From the NCBI RefSeq assembly GCF_017491605.1, contig NZ_JAFGYY010000016.1:62001-126000 (forward strand): a DNA stretch of 64,000 nt, given 5' to 3'. The stretch is from Pseudomonas sp. 30_B (lineage in GTDB: Bacteria; Pseudomonadota; Gammaproteobacteria; Pseudomonadales; Pseudomonadaceae). Under the pieces are notes generated by a model, which saw nothing but the letters and a program-made list of their open reading frames with translations, had not been told where the DNA came from and did not search any database. This document shows, piece after piece, positions 57,022 to 64,000 of this stretch. The position numbers and the translations under genes are program-made. Within the stretch, counting starts at the first letter, position 1, and each line of letters starts with the position of its first letter.

Positions 57022-57209
57022 CGCGTGTCTCCTCTGGTGAGGTGGAACGGCGCGGGTGTTCCTGCAAGGCCAAGCCGACTATGCACTCGCAGCCGTCATT
57101 GCAGCCTGCCGGCGTGCCAGCGCCAGCCGCATCGCCAACCGCACGTGAAATGCACGGTGGCTGATTCAGCATAGACGAGCGCTCTACGGCAGGGCTCCGC
57201 TAACATCCC

Positions 57210-57228
57210 CATGTCACATCCCTGAAAT
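57210..57228 (+). promoter_or_regulatory. phoB: Candidate Pho box upstream of phoB
   Basis: CATGTCACATCCCTGAAAT has TGTCA and TGAAA spaced 11 bases apart, as in the PhoB direct-repeat consensus. It lies 50-68 bases upstream of the phoB start codon, the expected place for autoregulation. The match is partial. Confidence 0.55.
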
Positions 57229-57277
57229 ATTTCCGTTATCTAATGCGGCGCAATACGAAAATTCCTGAGGCACCAGC

Positions 57278-57967
57278 ATGGTTGGCAAGACAATCCTCAT
57301 CGTCGATGACGAAGCTCCGATCCGGGAAATGATCGCCGTGGCCCTGGAGATGGCCGGCTACGAATGCATCGAGGCCGACAGCGCCCAGCAGGCCCATGCG
57401 GTGATCGTCGACCGCAAGCCGGACCTGATCCTGCTCGACTGGATGCTGCCGGGCACCTCCGGCATCGAACTGGCCCGCCGCCTGAAGCGCGACGAGCTGA
57501 CCTCGGCCATCCCGATCATCATGCTCACCGCCAAGGGTGAAGAGGACAACAAGATCCAGGGCCTGGAAGTCGGTGCCGACGATTACATCACCAAGCCCTT
57601 TTCGCCGCGCGAACTGGTGGCCCGCCTGAAGGCCGTGCTGCGCCGCACCGGTGCCGGCGACAGCGAGACGCCGATCGAAGTCGGCGGCCTGATGCTCGAC
57701 CCGATCAGCCACCGCGTGACCATCGACGGCAAGCCGGCCGAGATGGGCCCCACCGAATACCGCCTGCTGCAGTTCTTCATGACTCACCAGGAGCGCGCCT
57801 ACACCCGTGGCCAGCTGCTGGACCAGGTCTGGGGCGGCAACGTCTACGTGGAAGAACGTACCGTCGACGTGCACATCCGCCGCCTGCGCAAGGCGCTCGG
57901 CGAGGTCTATGAAAATCTGGTTCAGACCGTGCGCGGCACCGGCTATCGTTTCTCGACCAAGAGTTGA
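57278..57967 (+). CDS. phoB: Phosphate regulon response regulator PhoB
   Basis: PhoB activates the Pho regulon when phosphorylated by PhoR. It has 229 residues. The receiver domain has the acidic pocket IVDDE, phospho-acceptor Asp54 (ILLDWMLPG) and Lys in DDYITKPFSPRE. The C-terminal OmpR-type winged helix ends VDVHIRRLRKAL, VRGTGYRFS. The start is ATG 57278, preceded by a candidate Pho box. phoR follows after 41 bases. Confidence 0.97.
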   Translation: MVGKTILIVDDEAPIREMIAVALEMAGYECIEADSAQQAHAVIVDRKPDLILLDWMLPGTSGIELARRLKRDELTSAIPIIMLTAKGEEDNKIQGLEVGADDYITKPFSPRELVARLKAVLRRTGAGDSETPIEVGGLMLDPISHRVTIDGKPAEMGPTEYRLLQFFMTHQERAYTRGQLLDQVWGGNVYVEERTVDVHIRRLRKALGEVYENLVQTVRGTGYRFSTKS

Positions 57968-58008
57968 TCGGGCTGCTCTAGCCCAGCGGGTACAAGGAAC
58001 GGAATGTC

Positions 58009-59313
58009 GTGACCCAGAACTGGCGTGGCGTGCTGATTCGCCACCTGCTGTTAGTCGCCGCCGGCGGATTGCTGGTCGGGCTGATCTCCGGGCAGTGGGG
58101 CTGGGCCCTCGCGGCTGCCCTGGCCGCCTACCTCGGCTGGACCCTCTGGCAGCTGCTGCGTCTGTACCAGTGGCTGAAGACCCACGAGAGCGATGAAGCC
58201 CCGCCCGACGGCTACGGCCTGTGGGGCGAGGTGTTCGACAGCATCTATCACCTGCAGCGACGCAATCAGAAGGCCCGCGGCCGGCTGCAGGCGGTGATCG
58301 ACCGCATGCAGGAATCCACCGCCGCCCTGCGCGACGGCATGATCCTGCTCGACCGCGACGGCAACCTGGAATGGTGGAACCAGTCCGCCGAACGCCTGCT
58401 GGGCCTGAAAAGCCCGCAGGACGGCGGCCAGCCGGTGACCAACCTGGTTCGCCACCCGCGCTTCAAGGAGTACTTCGCCCACGAGGACTACCGCGAACCG
58501 CTGGAGCTGACGTCGCCGATCAACGACAACCTGCGCCTGCAGTTCCACATCACCCTCTACGGCGCCGGCGAGCACCTGATGCTGGTGCGCGACGTGACCC
58601 GCGTCCATCAGCTGGAACAGATGCGCAAGGACTTCGTTGCCAACGTCTCCCACGAGCTGCGCACCCCGCTGACGGTGATCGCCGGCTACCTGGAGACGCT
58701 GCTGGACAACGTCGAGGACGTCAATCCACGCTGGACCCGCGCACTGCAGCAGATGCAGCAGCAGGCCGGGCGCATGCAGAACCTGCTCAACGACCTGCTG
58801 CTGCTGGCCAAGCTGGAAGCCACGGACTATCCGGGCGACAACAAACCGGTGGCGATCGACCTGCTGCTGCTGTCCATCCGCAACGATGCCCAGGCCCTCT
58901 CCGGCTCGCGCAATCACCGTATCAGCCTGGAGGCGGACGCCAGGGTCAAGCTCAAGGGCAGCGAGGCCGAGATTCGCAGCGCCTTCTCCAACCTGGTGTT
59001 CAACGCCGTGAAATACACCCCCGACGAAGGCGAGATCCGCATTCGCTGGTGGGCCGACGAGCAGGGCGCGCACCTGGCGGTGCAGGACAGCGGCATCGGC
59101 ATCGATCCCAAGCACCTGCCGCGCCTCACCGAACGCTTCTACCGCGTCGACTCCAGCCGCAACGCCAGTACCGGCGGCACTGGCCTGGGGCTGGCCATCG
59201 TCAAGCACGTGCTGCTGCGCCATCGCGGCACCCTGGACATCAGCAGCGTGCCGGGCAAGGGCAGCAGCTTCACCTGCCACTTCCCGCCGCAACAGGTCGA
59301 GCACCGCACCTGA
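58009..59313 (+). CDS. phoR: Phosphate regulon sensor histidine kinase PhoR
   Basis: PhoR senses phosphate status through PhoU and the Pst transporter and phosphorylates PhoB. It has 434 residues. Two N-terminal membrane helices lie at about 11-50, then a PAS domain (about 95-200, MILLDRDGNLEWWNQSAERL). The H box is FVANVSHELRTPLTVI with His215, followed by the ATPase N, G1 and G2 boxes (FSNLVFNAVKYTP, DSGIGID, GTGLGLAI). The start is GTG 58009, with AAGGA upstream. Confidence 0.97.
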   Translation: MTQNWRGVLIRHLLLVAAGGLLVGLISGQWGWALAAALAAYLGWTLWQLLRLYQWLKTHESDEAPPDGYGLWGEVFDSIYHLQRRNQKARGRLQAVIDRMQESTAALRDGMILLDRDGNLEWWNQSAERLLGLKSPQDGGQPVTNLVRHPRFKEYFAHEDYREPLELTSPINDNLRLQFHITLYGAGEHLMLVRDVTRVHQLEQMRKDFVANVSHELRTPLTVIAGYLETLLDNVEDVNPRWTRALQQMQQQAGRMQNLLNDLLLLAKLEATDYPGDNKPVAIDLLLLSIRNDAQALSGSRNHRISLEADARVKLKGSEAEIRSAFSNLVFNAVKYTPDEGEIRIRWWADEQGAHLAVQDSGIGIDPKHLPRLTERFYRVDSSRNASTGGTGLGLAIVKHVLLRHRGTLDISSVPGKGSSFTCHFPPQQVEHRT

Positions 59314-59406
59314 CGGCGCTCGTACACATGAGTTTGCAATCAGCGGGCTTGCCAGTGGCGTCCGTGAACCGCATTCTTGTCCGTCCATTCCTTATCCAAC
59401 AGAACC

Positions 59407-60747
59407 ATGGACCCTTCCCCTAGTAGCAACTTCCTGACCTACTTCGCCGATTTCGGCCTGATTCTCTTCGCTCTCTTCCTCGTCGTGCTCAACGGTTTCT
59501 TCGTGGCTGCCGAGTTCGCCATGGTCAAGCTGCGCTCCACCCGCGTGGAGACCATCGCCAAGCAGCACGGCTGGCGCGGCACTATCCTGCGCAAGGTGCA
59601 CAACCAGCTCGACGCCTACCTCTCCGCCTGCCAGCTCGGCATCACCCTGGCCTCCCTGGGCCTGGGCTGGGTCGGCGAGCCGGCCTTCGCCGAACTGCTC
59701 GAACCGCTGCTGGCCATGGTCGGCGTGCACTCCGAAGAAGTGATTCGCGGCGTGTCGTTCTTCACCGCGTTCTTCATCATCTCCTATCTGCACATCGTGG
59801 TCGGCGAGCTCGCGCCCAAGTCCTGGGCGATCCGCAAACCCGAACTGCTGTCGCTGTGGACGGCGGTGCCGCTGTACCTGTTCTACTGGCTGATGTACCC
59901 GGCGATTTGGCTGCTCAACGCCAGCGCCAACACCATCCTGAAGATTGCCGGCCAGGGTGAACCGGGTCCGCACCACGAGCACCACTACAGCCGCGACGAG
60001 CTGAAGCTGATCCTGCACTCCAGCCGTGCCCACGACCCCAGCGACCAGGGCATGCGCGTACTGGCCTCGGCGGTGGAACTGGGCGAACTGGAAGTGGTGG
60101 ACTGGGCCAACTCCCGCGAGGACCTGGTCTATCTGGAGCGCAACGCGCCGCTGGACGACATCCTCGCCACCATCCGCCGCCACAAGTACAGCCGCTACCC
60201 GGTGTACGACAGCGGCAAGGGCGAGTTCATCGGCCTGTTGCACATCAAGGACCTGCTGCTGGCCCTGACTACGCTGGAGAGCCTGCCGGAGTCCTTCGAC
60301 CTCGACGAGCTGACCCACCCGCTGGAAATGGTCACCAAGCACATGCCGCTGGCGCGCCTGCTGGAGCAGTTCCGCCAGGGCGGCTCGCACTTCGCTCTGG
60401 TGGAGGAAGCCGACCACAAGGTAATCGGCTACCTGACCATGGAAGACGTGCTGGAAGTACTGGTGGGCGATATCCAGGACGAACACCGCAAGGCCGAGCG
60501 CGGCATCGTCGCCTACCAGCCCGGCAAGCTGCTGGTGCGTGGCGACACCCCGCTGTTCAAGCTGGAGCGCCTGCTGGGCCTGGACCTCGACCACGTCGAG
60601 GCCGACACCCTCGCCGGCCTGGTCTACGACACCTTGAAACGGGTGCCGGAAGAAGAGGAAGTGCTGGATACCGAAGGCCTGCGCATCATCGTGAAGAAGA
60701 TGAAGGGCCCGAAGATCGTCCTTGCCAAGGTGGTGAAGCTGGACTGA
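59407..60747 (+). CDS. CNNM/CorC-HlyC family membrane protein with CBS domains
   Basis: The protein has 446 residues. The N-terminal DUF21/CNNM domain (about 1-190) has four helices (LILFALFLVVLNGFFVAAEF, VSFFTAFFIISYLHIVVGEL). Two CBS repeats follow (about 220-345, including YSRYPVYDSGKGEFIGLLHI and FALVEEADHKVIGYLTMEDV). The C-terminal CorC/HlyC domain contains LVRGDTPLFKLERLLGLDLD. Family members are linked to magnesium or cobalt efflux; the role here is not established. The start is ATG 59407, with a poor ribosome site; TTG 59377 is an alternative. A terminator follows. Confidence 0.9.
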   Translation: MDPSPSSNFLTYFADFGLILFALFLVVLNGFFVAAEFAMVKLRSTRVETIAKQHGWRGTILRKVHNQLDAYLSACQLGITLASLGLGWVGEPAFAELLEPLLAMVGVHSEEVIRGVSFFTAFFIISYLHIVVGELAPKSWAIRKPELLSLWTAVPLYLFYWLMYPAIWLLNASANTILKIAGQGEPGPHHEHHYSRDELKLILHSSRAHDPSDQGMRVLASAVELGELEVVDWANSREDLVYLERNAPLDDILATIRRHKYSRYPVYDSGKGEFIGLLHIKDLLLALTTLESLPESFDLDELTHPLEMVTKHMPLARLLEQFRQGGSHFALVEEADHKVIGYLTMEDVLEVLVGDIQDEHRKAERGIVAYQPGKLLVRGDTPLFKLERLLGLDLDHVEADTLAGLVYDTLKRVPEEEEVLDTEGLRIIVKKMKGPKIVLAKVVKLD

Positions 60748-60760
60748 TCGTCCGCTCACG

Positions 60761-60790
60761 AAAAAGGCTGCCCTCGGGCAGCCTTTTTTA
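60761..60790 (+). terminator. Intrinsic terminator after the CBS-domain gene
   Basis: AAAAAGGCTGCC CTC GGGCAGCCTTTTTT is a hairpin with a T run, 13 bases past the stop codon. Confidence 0.9.
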
Positions 60791-60825
60791 TTGTGTAGTG
60801 CTGGGGGCTGACGCCGTTGTTCAAT

Positions 60826-60873
60826 TGTAGGAGCGGGCCATGCCCGCGATCGCGCGCATGGCGCGCTCCTACA
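60826..60873. repeat. REP palindrome, identical to 9402-9449
   Basis: Begins TGTAGGAGCGGGCCATGCCC and ends GCATGGCGCGCTCCTACA; all 48 bases equal the copy at 9402-9449. It sits between the terminator above and the M23 peptidase gene, in a convergent gap like the first copy. Confidence 0.82.
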
Positions 60874-60908
60874 GACCAGCGTTGTACGTCACGGCGAAGC
60901 GGATGGAA

Positions 60909-61808
60909 TCAATGCTCCCTGACCACCGCGAAGTTGGGCAACGTATCCACCGGCTGGGCGAAGTCGTAGGGAATCGATACCAGGTCCAGGCCGACGTTGC
61001 GCTGCACCACGAAGTGCAGGTGTGGGCCGCTGCTGTTGCCGGTGTTGCCCGAGCGCGCCAGGGAGGTGCCGGTGGCGACGCGCTGCCCCTCATGGACCAG
61101 CACCGAGCCGCGCATCAGGTGCAGATACACCCCCATGGTGCCGTCGTCATGCAGGATGCGCACGAAGTTGCCGGACGGATTCTTGCCGCGCCCGTCCTGG
61201 CCATTCTCGATCTTCACCACCATGCCGCCACGGGCCGCGACGATGGGCGTACCCACCGGCATGGCGATATCCATGGCGTAGCGGCCCTTGGGCGTAAAGT
61301 GGCTGTAGCGGCCATTGGCACCCTGGGTCAGGCGGAACGGGCCGCCGACCCACGGCAGGGCGTACTGGTAGGCCAGCGGCTGCAGGCGCGGGTCGCCCAG
61401 GGCATAGCGCAGCTTGGGTTTGTAGGACATGGGCTTGCCGGGCTCGCGGGGGGTGAGCGTCGCCAGGCGGATGGCGCTACGCGGCGGCAACACCCAGCGG
61501 ATCGGCCGTTCGGGGGCGCCCACGGCGTTCTGCGCAGCGGTCACGCTCAGCTCCACCTCCACCGGCGCGTACAGGTCGTTGCGCACCTGCAGCGTCTCGC
61601 CGCCGGCGTGTTTCCTGGTCTCCAGTTTCACCTGCTGTTCCAGGTGCTCGACCATGCGATCGCGGAAGACGAACACCGCCGCACCCGGCACGGCCTTGTC
61701 CGTGTAGGTGACCACGCCGTTGGCGTCGGTGTACTTGTAGATGGTCACGGCCGAAGCCGTCCCTGATGCGGCCAGCAGACCGCACAGGAGGATACTGCGC
61801 CCTAGCAT
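60909..61808 (-). CDS. M23 family peptidase with N-terminal DUF4124 domain
   Basis: A secreted cell-wall-type endopeptidase or activator of 299 residues. The signal peptide is MLGRSILLCGLLAASGTASA. DUF4124 follows (TIYKYTDANGVVTYTDKAVP, 22-41), and a C-terminal LytM/M23 domain covers about 165-275. Zinc-ligand motifs are present: HFTPKGRYAMD (His170, Asp180), YLHL and the final GPHLHF. M23 enzymes cut peptidoglycan cross-bridges; the target here is unknown. The start is ATG 61808. It lies alone on its strand, 114 bases from the receiver gene. Confidence 0.92.
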   Translation of the reverse strand: MLGRSILLCGLLAASGTASAVTIYKYTDANGVVTYTDKAVPGAAVFVFRDRMVEHLEQQVKLETRKHAGGETLQVRNDLYAPVEVELSVTAAQNAVGAPERPIRWVLPPRSAIRLATLTPREPGKPMSYKPKLRYALGDPRLQPLAYQYALPWVGGPFRLTQGANGRYSHFTPKGRYAMDIAMPVGTPIVAARGGMVVKIENGQDGRGKNPSGNFVRILHDDGTMGVYLHLMRGSVLVHEGQRVATGTSLARSGNTGNSSGPHLHFVVQRNVGLDLVSIPYDFAQPVDTLPNFAVVREH

Positions 61809-61922
61809 GTCGACTCTGGTTATAGGTATGGCGACAACGGCAAGACTAGCAGCGCGGCCGCTGCGGAGCGACCGGCCGACCGTCGGCGTGTGAAACAGTG
61901 CCGCCCACCGGTCGGCGCAGGG

Positions 61923-62828
61923 TCAGGCGCCGGGCACGTAGTGCTTCTGGGAACTGCCACGGGCGATCAGGCGCGACAGGTAGTCGAGCTTCTGCGGATC
62001 GCGGTCGACGAAGCGGAAGGTGAGCTGCAGCCATTCGCTGTCGGGCTTGGGCTCCAGCGCCGCCACGGCGTGCAGGTAGCCATTGAGGCGGGCCACGTCG
62101 CTGTCCTCTTCCAGGTCCAGCACGGCGCTTTCCAGCACCTGTGGCAGCGGTGAGCCGCGCTTCACCACCAGCAGCGCTTCCTTCAGGCTCAGCGCCTTGA
62201 TCACACAGGGCAGACTCGCGGCCGGCAGGCGCAACTGTCCCTGCTGGCCCTTGGTGGCGGCGCGCGCGGCGGGCGCAGCGGCAGCCGGCGCAGCAGCAGC
62301 AGCAGCAGCAGCGGCAGGACGCGGCGTCGGCGCGGGAGCCGGGCGCACCACGTCGGCCTTGCCACCGGTGAGCGCGCTGAGCGAGTCATTGGGCATGGAG
62401 CCGACCAGACTGCGCTGCGGCGCCTGGGCAGCCAGCGCTTCGAGCTTGCCGGCGCGGGACAGCGCCTTCTTCACCTTGCTCACCAGCTGGTCGTTGGAGA
62501 AGGGCTTGCCGATGAAGTCGGAGACCCCGGCCTGGATGGCCTGCACCACGTTGTCCTTGTCGCCACGGCTGGTGACCATGATGAAGGGCGTGGTCTTCAG
62601 GTTGTCCTGCTCGCGGCACCAGGTGAGCAGCTCGATACCCGACAGCTCGGGCATCTCCCAGTCGCAGAGGATCAGGTCCACGCCCTGGCGCGCGAGGAAC
62701 TGCTGCGCCTTTCGGCCGTTCACCGCCTCCTCGATCTGCAGGCCGGGGAAATGGTCCCGCAGTCCCTTCTTCACCAGATCCCGGATGAACGGGGCGTCAT
62801 CCACCACCAGCACACTGACCTTGCCCAT
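61923..62828 (-). CDS. Response regulator with N-terminal receiver domain and uncharacterised C-terminal domain
   Basis: The protein has 301 residues. The receiver (1-125) is complete: VVDDAPF, phospho-acceptor Asp56 (LILCDWEMPELSG), Thr/Ser in MVTSRGD and Lys in DFIGKPFSNDQL. An Ala/Pro-rich linker (about 160-195) is encoded partly by a CAG/GCA triplet run. The C-terminal part (about 200-295, QGQLRLPAASLPCVIKALSL ... LQLTFRFVDRDPQKLDYLSR) resembles PilZ-type beta domains in its ending but lacks a clear RxxxR motif. Its partner kinase is unknown. It sits between the M23 gene and phoU. Confidence 0.85.
   Translation of the reverse strand: MGKVSVLVVDDAPFIRDLVKKGLRDHFPGLQIEEAVNGRKAQQFLARQGVDLILCDWEMPELSGIELLTWCREQDNLKTTPFIMVTSRGDKDNVVQAIQAGVSDFIGKPFSNDQLVSKVKKALSRAGKLEALAAQAPQRSLVGSMPNDSLSALTGGKADVVRPAPAPTPRPAAAAAAAAAPAAAAPAARAATKGQQGQLRLPAASLPCVIKALSLKEALLVVKRGSPLPQVLESAVLDLEEDSDVARLNGYLHAVAALEPKPDSEWLQLTFRFVDRDPQKLDYLSRLIARGSSQKHYVPGA
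62288..62315. repeat. Trinucleotide (CAG) tract in the receiver-protein linker
   Basis: About seven CAG units in a row on the plus strand encode a poly-Ala tract on the minus strand. In-frame length change would alter only the linker length. Confidence 0.7.
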
Positions 62829-62914
62829 CGGCAGCTCCTTCGAACGATAGGGCGAAGAATAGCCCCGTCGAGTGGCGAGATGCCATTGGCACGAAACCGA
62901 CCGGCCATAAAATG

Positions 62915-62941
62915 ACGAACCCGGCGCGCGGCCGGGTTCGT
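62915..62941 (-). terminator. phoU: Intrinsic terminator after phoU
   Basis: ACGAACCCGG and CCGGGTTCGT arms enclose a CGCGCGG loop; on the minus strand CATTTTAT follows. It lies about 20 bases beyond the phoU stop codon. Confidence 0.75.
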
Positions 62942-62961
62942 CGGTGCAGCGGGCGCAGGCC

Positions 62962-63702
62962 CTATTCGGGCTTGTTGCCGTTGGCGGTGCCCTGCACTTC
63001 TTCCTTCATGCGGGTCAGGCCGAGGTGGCGAACGTCGGTGCCGCGCACCAGGTAGATCACCAGTTCGGCGATGTTCCGGGCGTGGTCGCCGATGCGCTCC
63101 AGCGAACGCAGGGCCCAGATGACGTTGAGCACGCGGGAGATGGCGCGCGGGTCTTCCATCATGTAGGTGACCAGCTCGCGCAGCGCGGTCTTGTACTCGC
63201 GGTCGACGGTCTTGTCGTACTGCGCCACCGACAGCGCGAGGTCGGCGTCGAAACGGGCGAATGCATCCAGCGCCTCCTGCACCATCTTGCGCACCTGGCC
63301 GCCGATATGGCGCACCTCGACGTAGCCGCGCGGCGACTCGCCTTCCTCGCACAGCTGGATGGCACGGCGGGCGATCTTCGAGGCTTCGTCGCCGATGCGC
63401 TCGAGGTCGATCACCGACTTGGAGATGCTGATGATCAGACGCAGGTCGGAGGCGGCCGGCTGGCGGCGGGCGAGGATGCGCAGGCACTCCTCGTCGATGT
63501 TGCGCTCCATCTGGTTGATCTGGTCGTCGATCTCGCGCACCTGCTGGGCGAGGCCCGAGTCGGCATCGATCAGCGCGTTGACCGCGTCGTTGACCTGCTT
63601 CTCCACCAGGCCGCCCATGGCCAGCAGATGGCTGCGCACATCTTCCAGCTCGGCGTTGAACTGCTGCGAGATGTGGTGGGTGAGGCTTTCTTTGTTGATC
63701 AT
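62962..63702 (-). CDS. phoU: Phosphate signalling complex protein PhoU
   Basis: PhoU links the PstSCAB transporter to PhoR and keeps the Pho regulon off when phosphate is plentiful. It has 246 residues. It is all-helical with two PhoU repeats; each holds an acidic metal-binding motif (ERIGDEASKIARRAIQL and ERIGDHARNIAELVIYL). The start is ATG 63702. It lies downstream of pstB in the usual pstSCAB-phoU order, with an 85-base gap. Confidence 0.97.
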   Translation of the reverse strand: MINKESLTHHISQQFNAELEDVRSHLLAMGGLVEKQVNDAVNALIDADSGLAQQVREIDDQINQMERNIDEECLRILARRQPAASDLRLIISISKSVIDLERIGDEASKIARRAIQLCEEGESPRGYVEVRHIGGQVRKMVQEALDAFARFDADLALSVAQYDKTVDREYKTALRELVTYMMEDPRAISRVLNVIWALRSLERIGDHARNIAELVIYLVRGTDVRHLGLTRMKEEVQGTANGNKPE

Positions 63703-63787
63703 GTTCGCTCCGCGAAAGCCGCTGGCGCCGGGCCGCTGGCTTCAATGTTCTCCGGAATGGTTCTACTGCGCACGCAATGCCGCGAAA

Positions 63788-64000
63788 CTAGCCGTAGCGA
63801 CCGGTGATGTAGTCTTCCGTCTGCTTCTTGGCCGGGTTGGTGAACAGGGTATCGGTATCGCCGAACTCAATCAGCTTGCCCATGTACATGAACGCCGTGT
63901 AGTCGGAGACGCGCGCGGCCTGCTGCATGTTGTGGGTGACGATGACGATGGTGAACTTGGATTTCAGCTCGTAGATCAGCTCTTCGATCTTCAGGGTGGA
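63788..64000 (-). CDS. pstB: Phosphate ABC transporter ATP-binding protein PstB (C-terminal part)
   Basis: Only the last 70 codons fall inside the window; the gene continues beyond base 64000. The visible residues include TLKIEELIYELKSKFTIVIV, the H-loop THNMQQAARVSDYTAFMYMG and the C-terminus DYITGRYG, all typical of PstB. PstB powers high-affinity phosphate uptake by PstSCA. The stop is TAG at 63788-63790. Confidence 0.95.
   Translation of the reverse strand, partial: STLKIEELIYELKSKFTIVIVTHNMQQAARVSDYTAFMYMGKLIEFGDTDTLFTNPAKKQTEDYITGRYG

Noticed and set aside
1..64000. Search for CRISPR arrays, tRNA or rRNA genes, insertion sequences and prophage genes
   Set aside because: No regularly spaced repeats, no tRNA-like cloverleaf noticed, no transposase or integrase motifs; only REP palindromes and the two 105-base elements are repeated.

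Overview
The window is a stretch of chromosome from a Pseudomonas of the P. aeruginosa group. Gene content and order follow the P. aeruginosa PAO1 interval from about PA5292 to PA5366 (recalled from memory, not searched). The DNA is GC-rich, coding is dense on both strands, and gaps carry GTAGGAGCG-type REP palindromes. It is probably not P. aeruginosa itself: genes I expect there are missing at four places (poxB between rep and xpt, gabT2 beside kauB, the sph genes between argB and pyrE, glc genes between rubA1 and ubiC). I see no rRNA, tRNA, CRISPR array, transposase or prophage.

Layout. 1-6.2 kb: a broken acyltransferase at the edge, phosphorylcholine phosphatase, a LysR regulator divergent from a MATE efflux pump, and an EAL phosphodiesterase. 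6.5-12 kb: rep helicase, xpt, an acetyl-CoA hydrolase/transferase and cytochrome c5. 12-26.5 kb: an amine and amino-acid catabolism block with pauR, dadX, a RidA protein, dadA, lrp, a pauB-type oxidase, an MFS transporter and kauB. Inside it sits the ydbL-ynbE-ydbH envelope-lipid operon, and a cardiolipin-synthase-like lipoprotein lies beside the oxidase. 26.6-31.5 kb: rpmG-rpmB, a DppA-type binding protein, radC and coaBC. 31.5-38.7 kb: dut, membrane-anchored algC, argB, a thioesterase, pyrE and crc. 38.7-44.9 kb: rph, yicC, gmk, rpoZ, spoT, a second RidA and a lipoprotein. 45-52 kb: LysE/AraC/epimerase genes, oxyR-recG and a YbaK-HDOD protein. 52-57 kb: an SCP2-like protein, HU, rubB-rubA2-rubA1 and ubiC-ubiA. 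57-64 kb: phoB-phoR, a CBS-domain membrane protein, an M23 peptidase, a receiver protein, phoU and the 3' end of pstB.

How genes work together. DadX and DadA convert L-alanine through D-alanine to pyruvate, and the RidA protein overlapping dadA can hydrolyse the imine that DadA makes. PauR, PauB4 and KauB are known parts of polyamine breakdown, and Lrp is the usual regulator of dadAX. YdbH, YnbE and YdbL form an inner-to-outer membrane phospholipid bridge. PhoBR, PhoU and PstB form the phosphate-sensing system. UbiC and UbiA carry out the first two steps of ubiquinone synthesis. Gmk and SpoT act on guanine nucleotides.

The most unusual signal is a pair of non-coding elements, exactly 105 bases each, at 24209-24313 and 44943-45047. 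They align without gaps. Their predicted stems differ by compensatory base pairs while the internal loops and ends are conserved. This points to a structured RNA or DNA element selected for its fold. A second point is a strong intrinsic terminator placed between the dadA-ridA pair and dadX.
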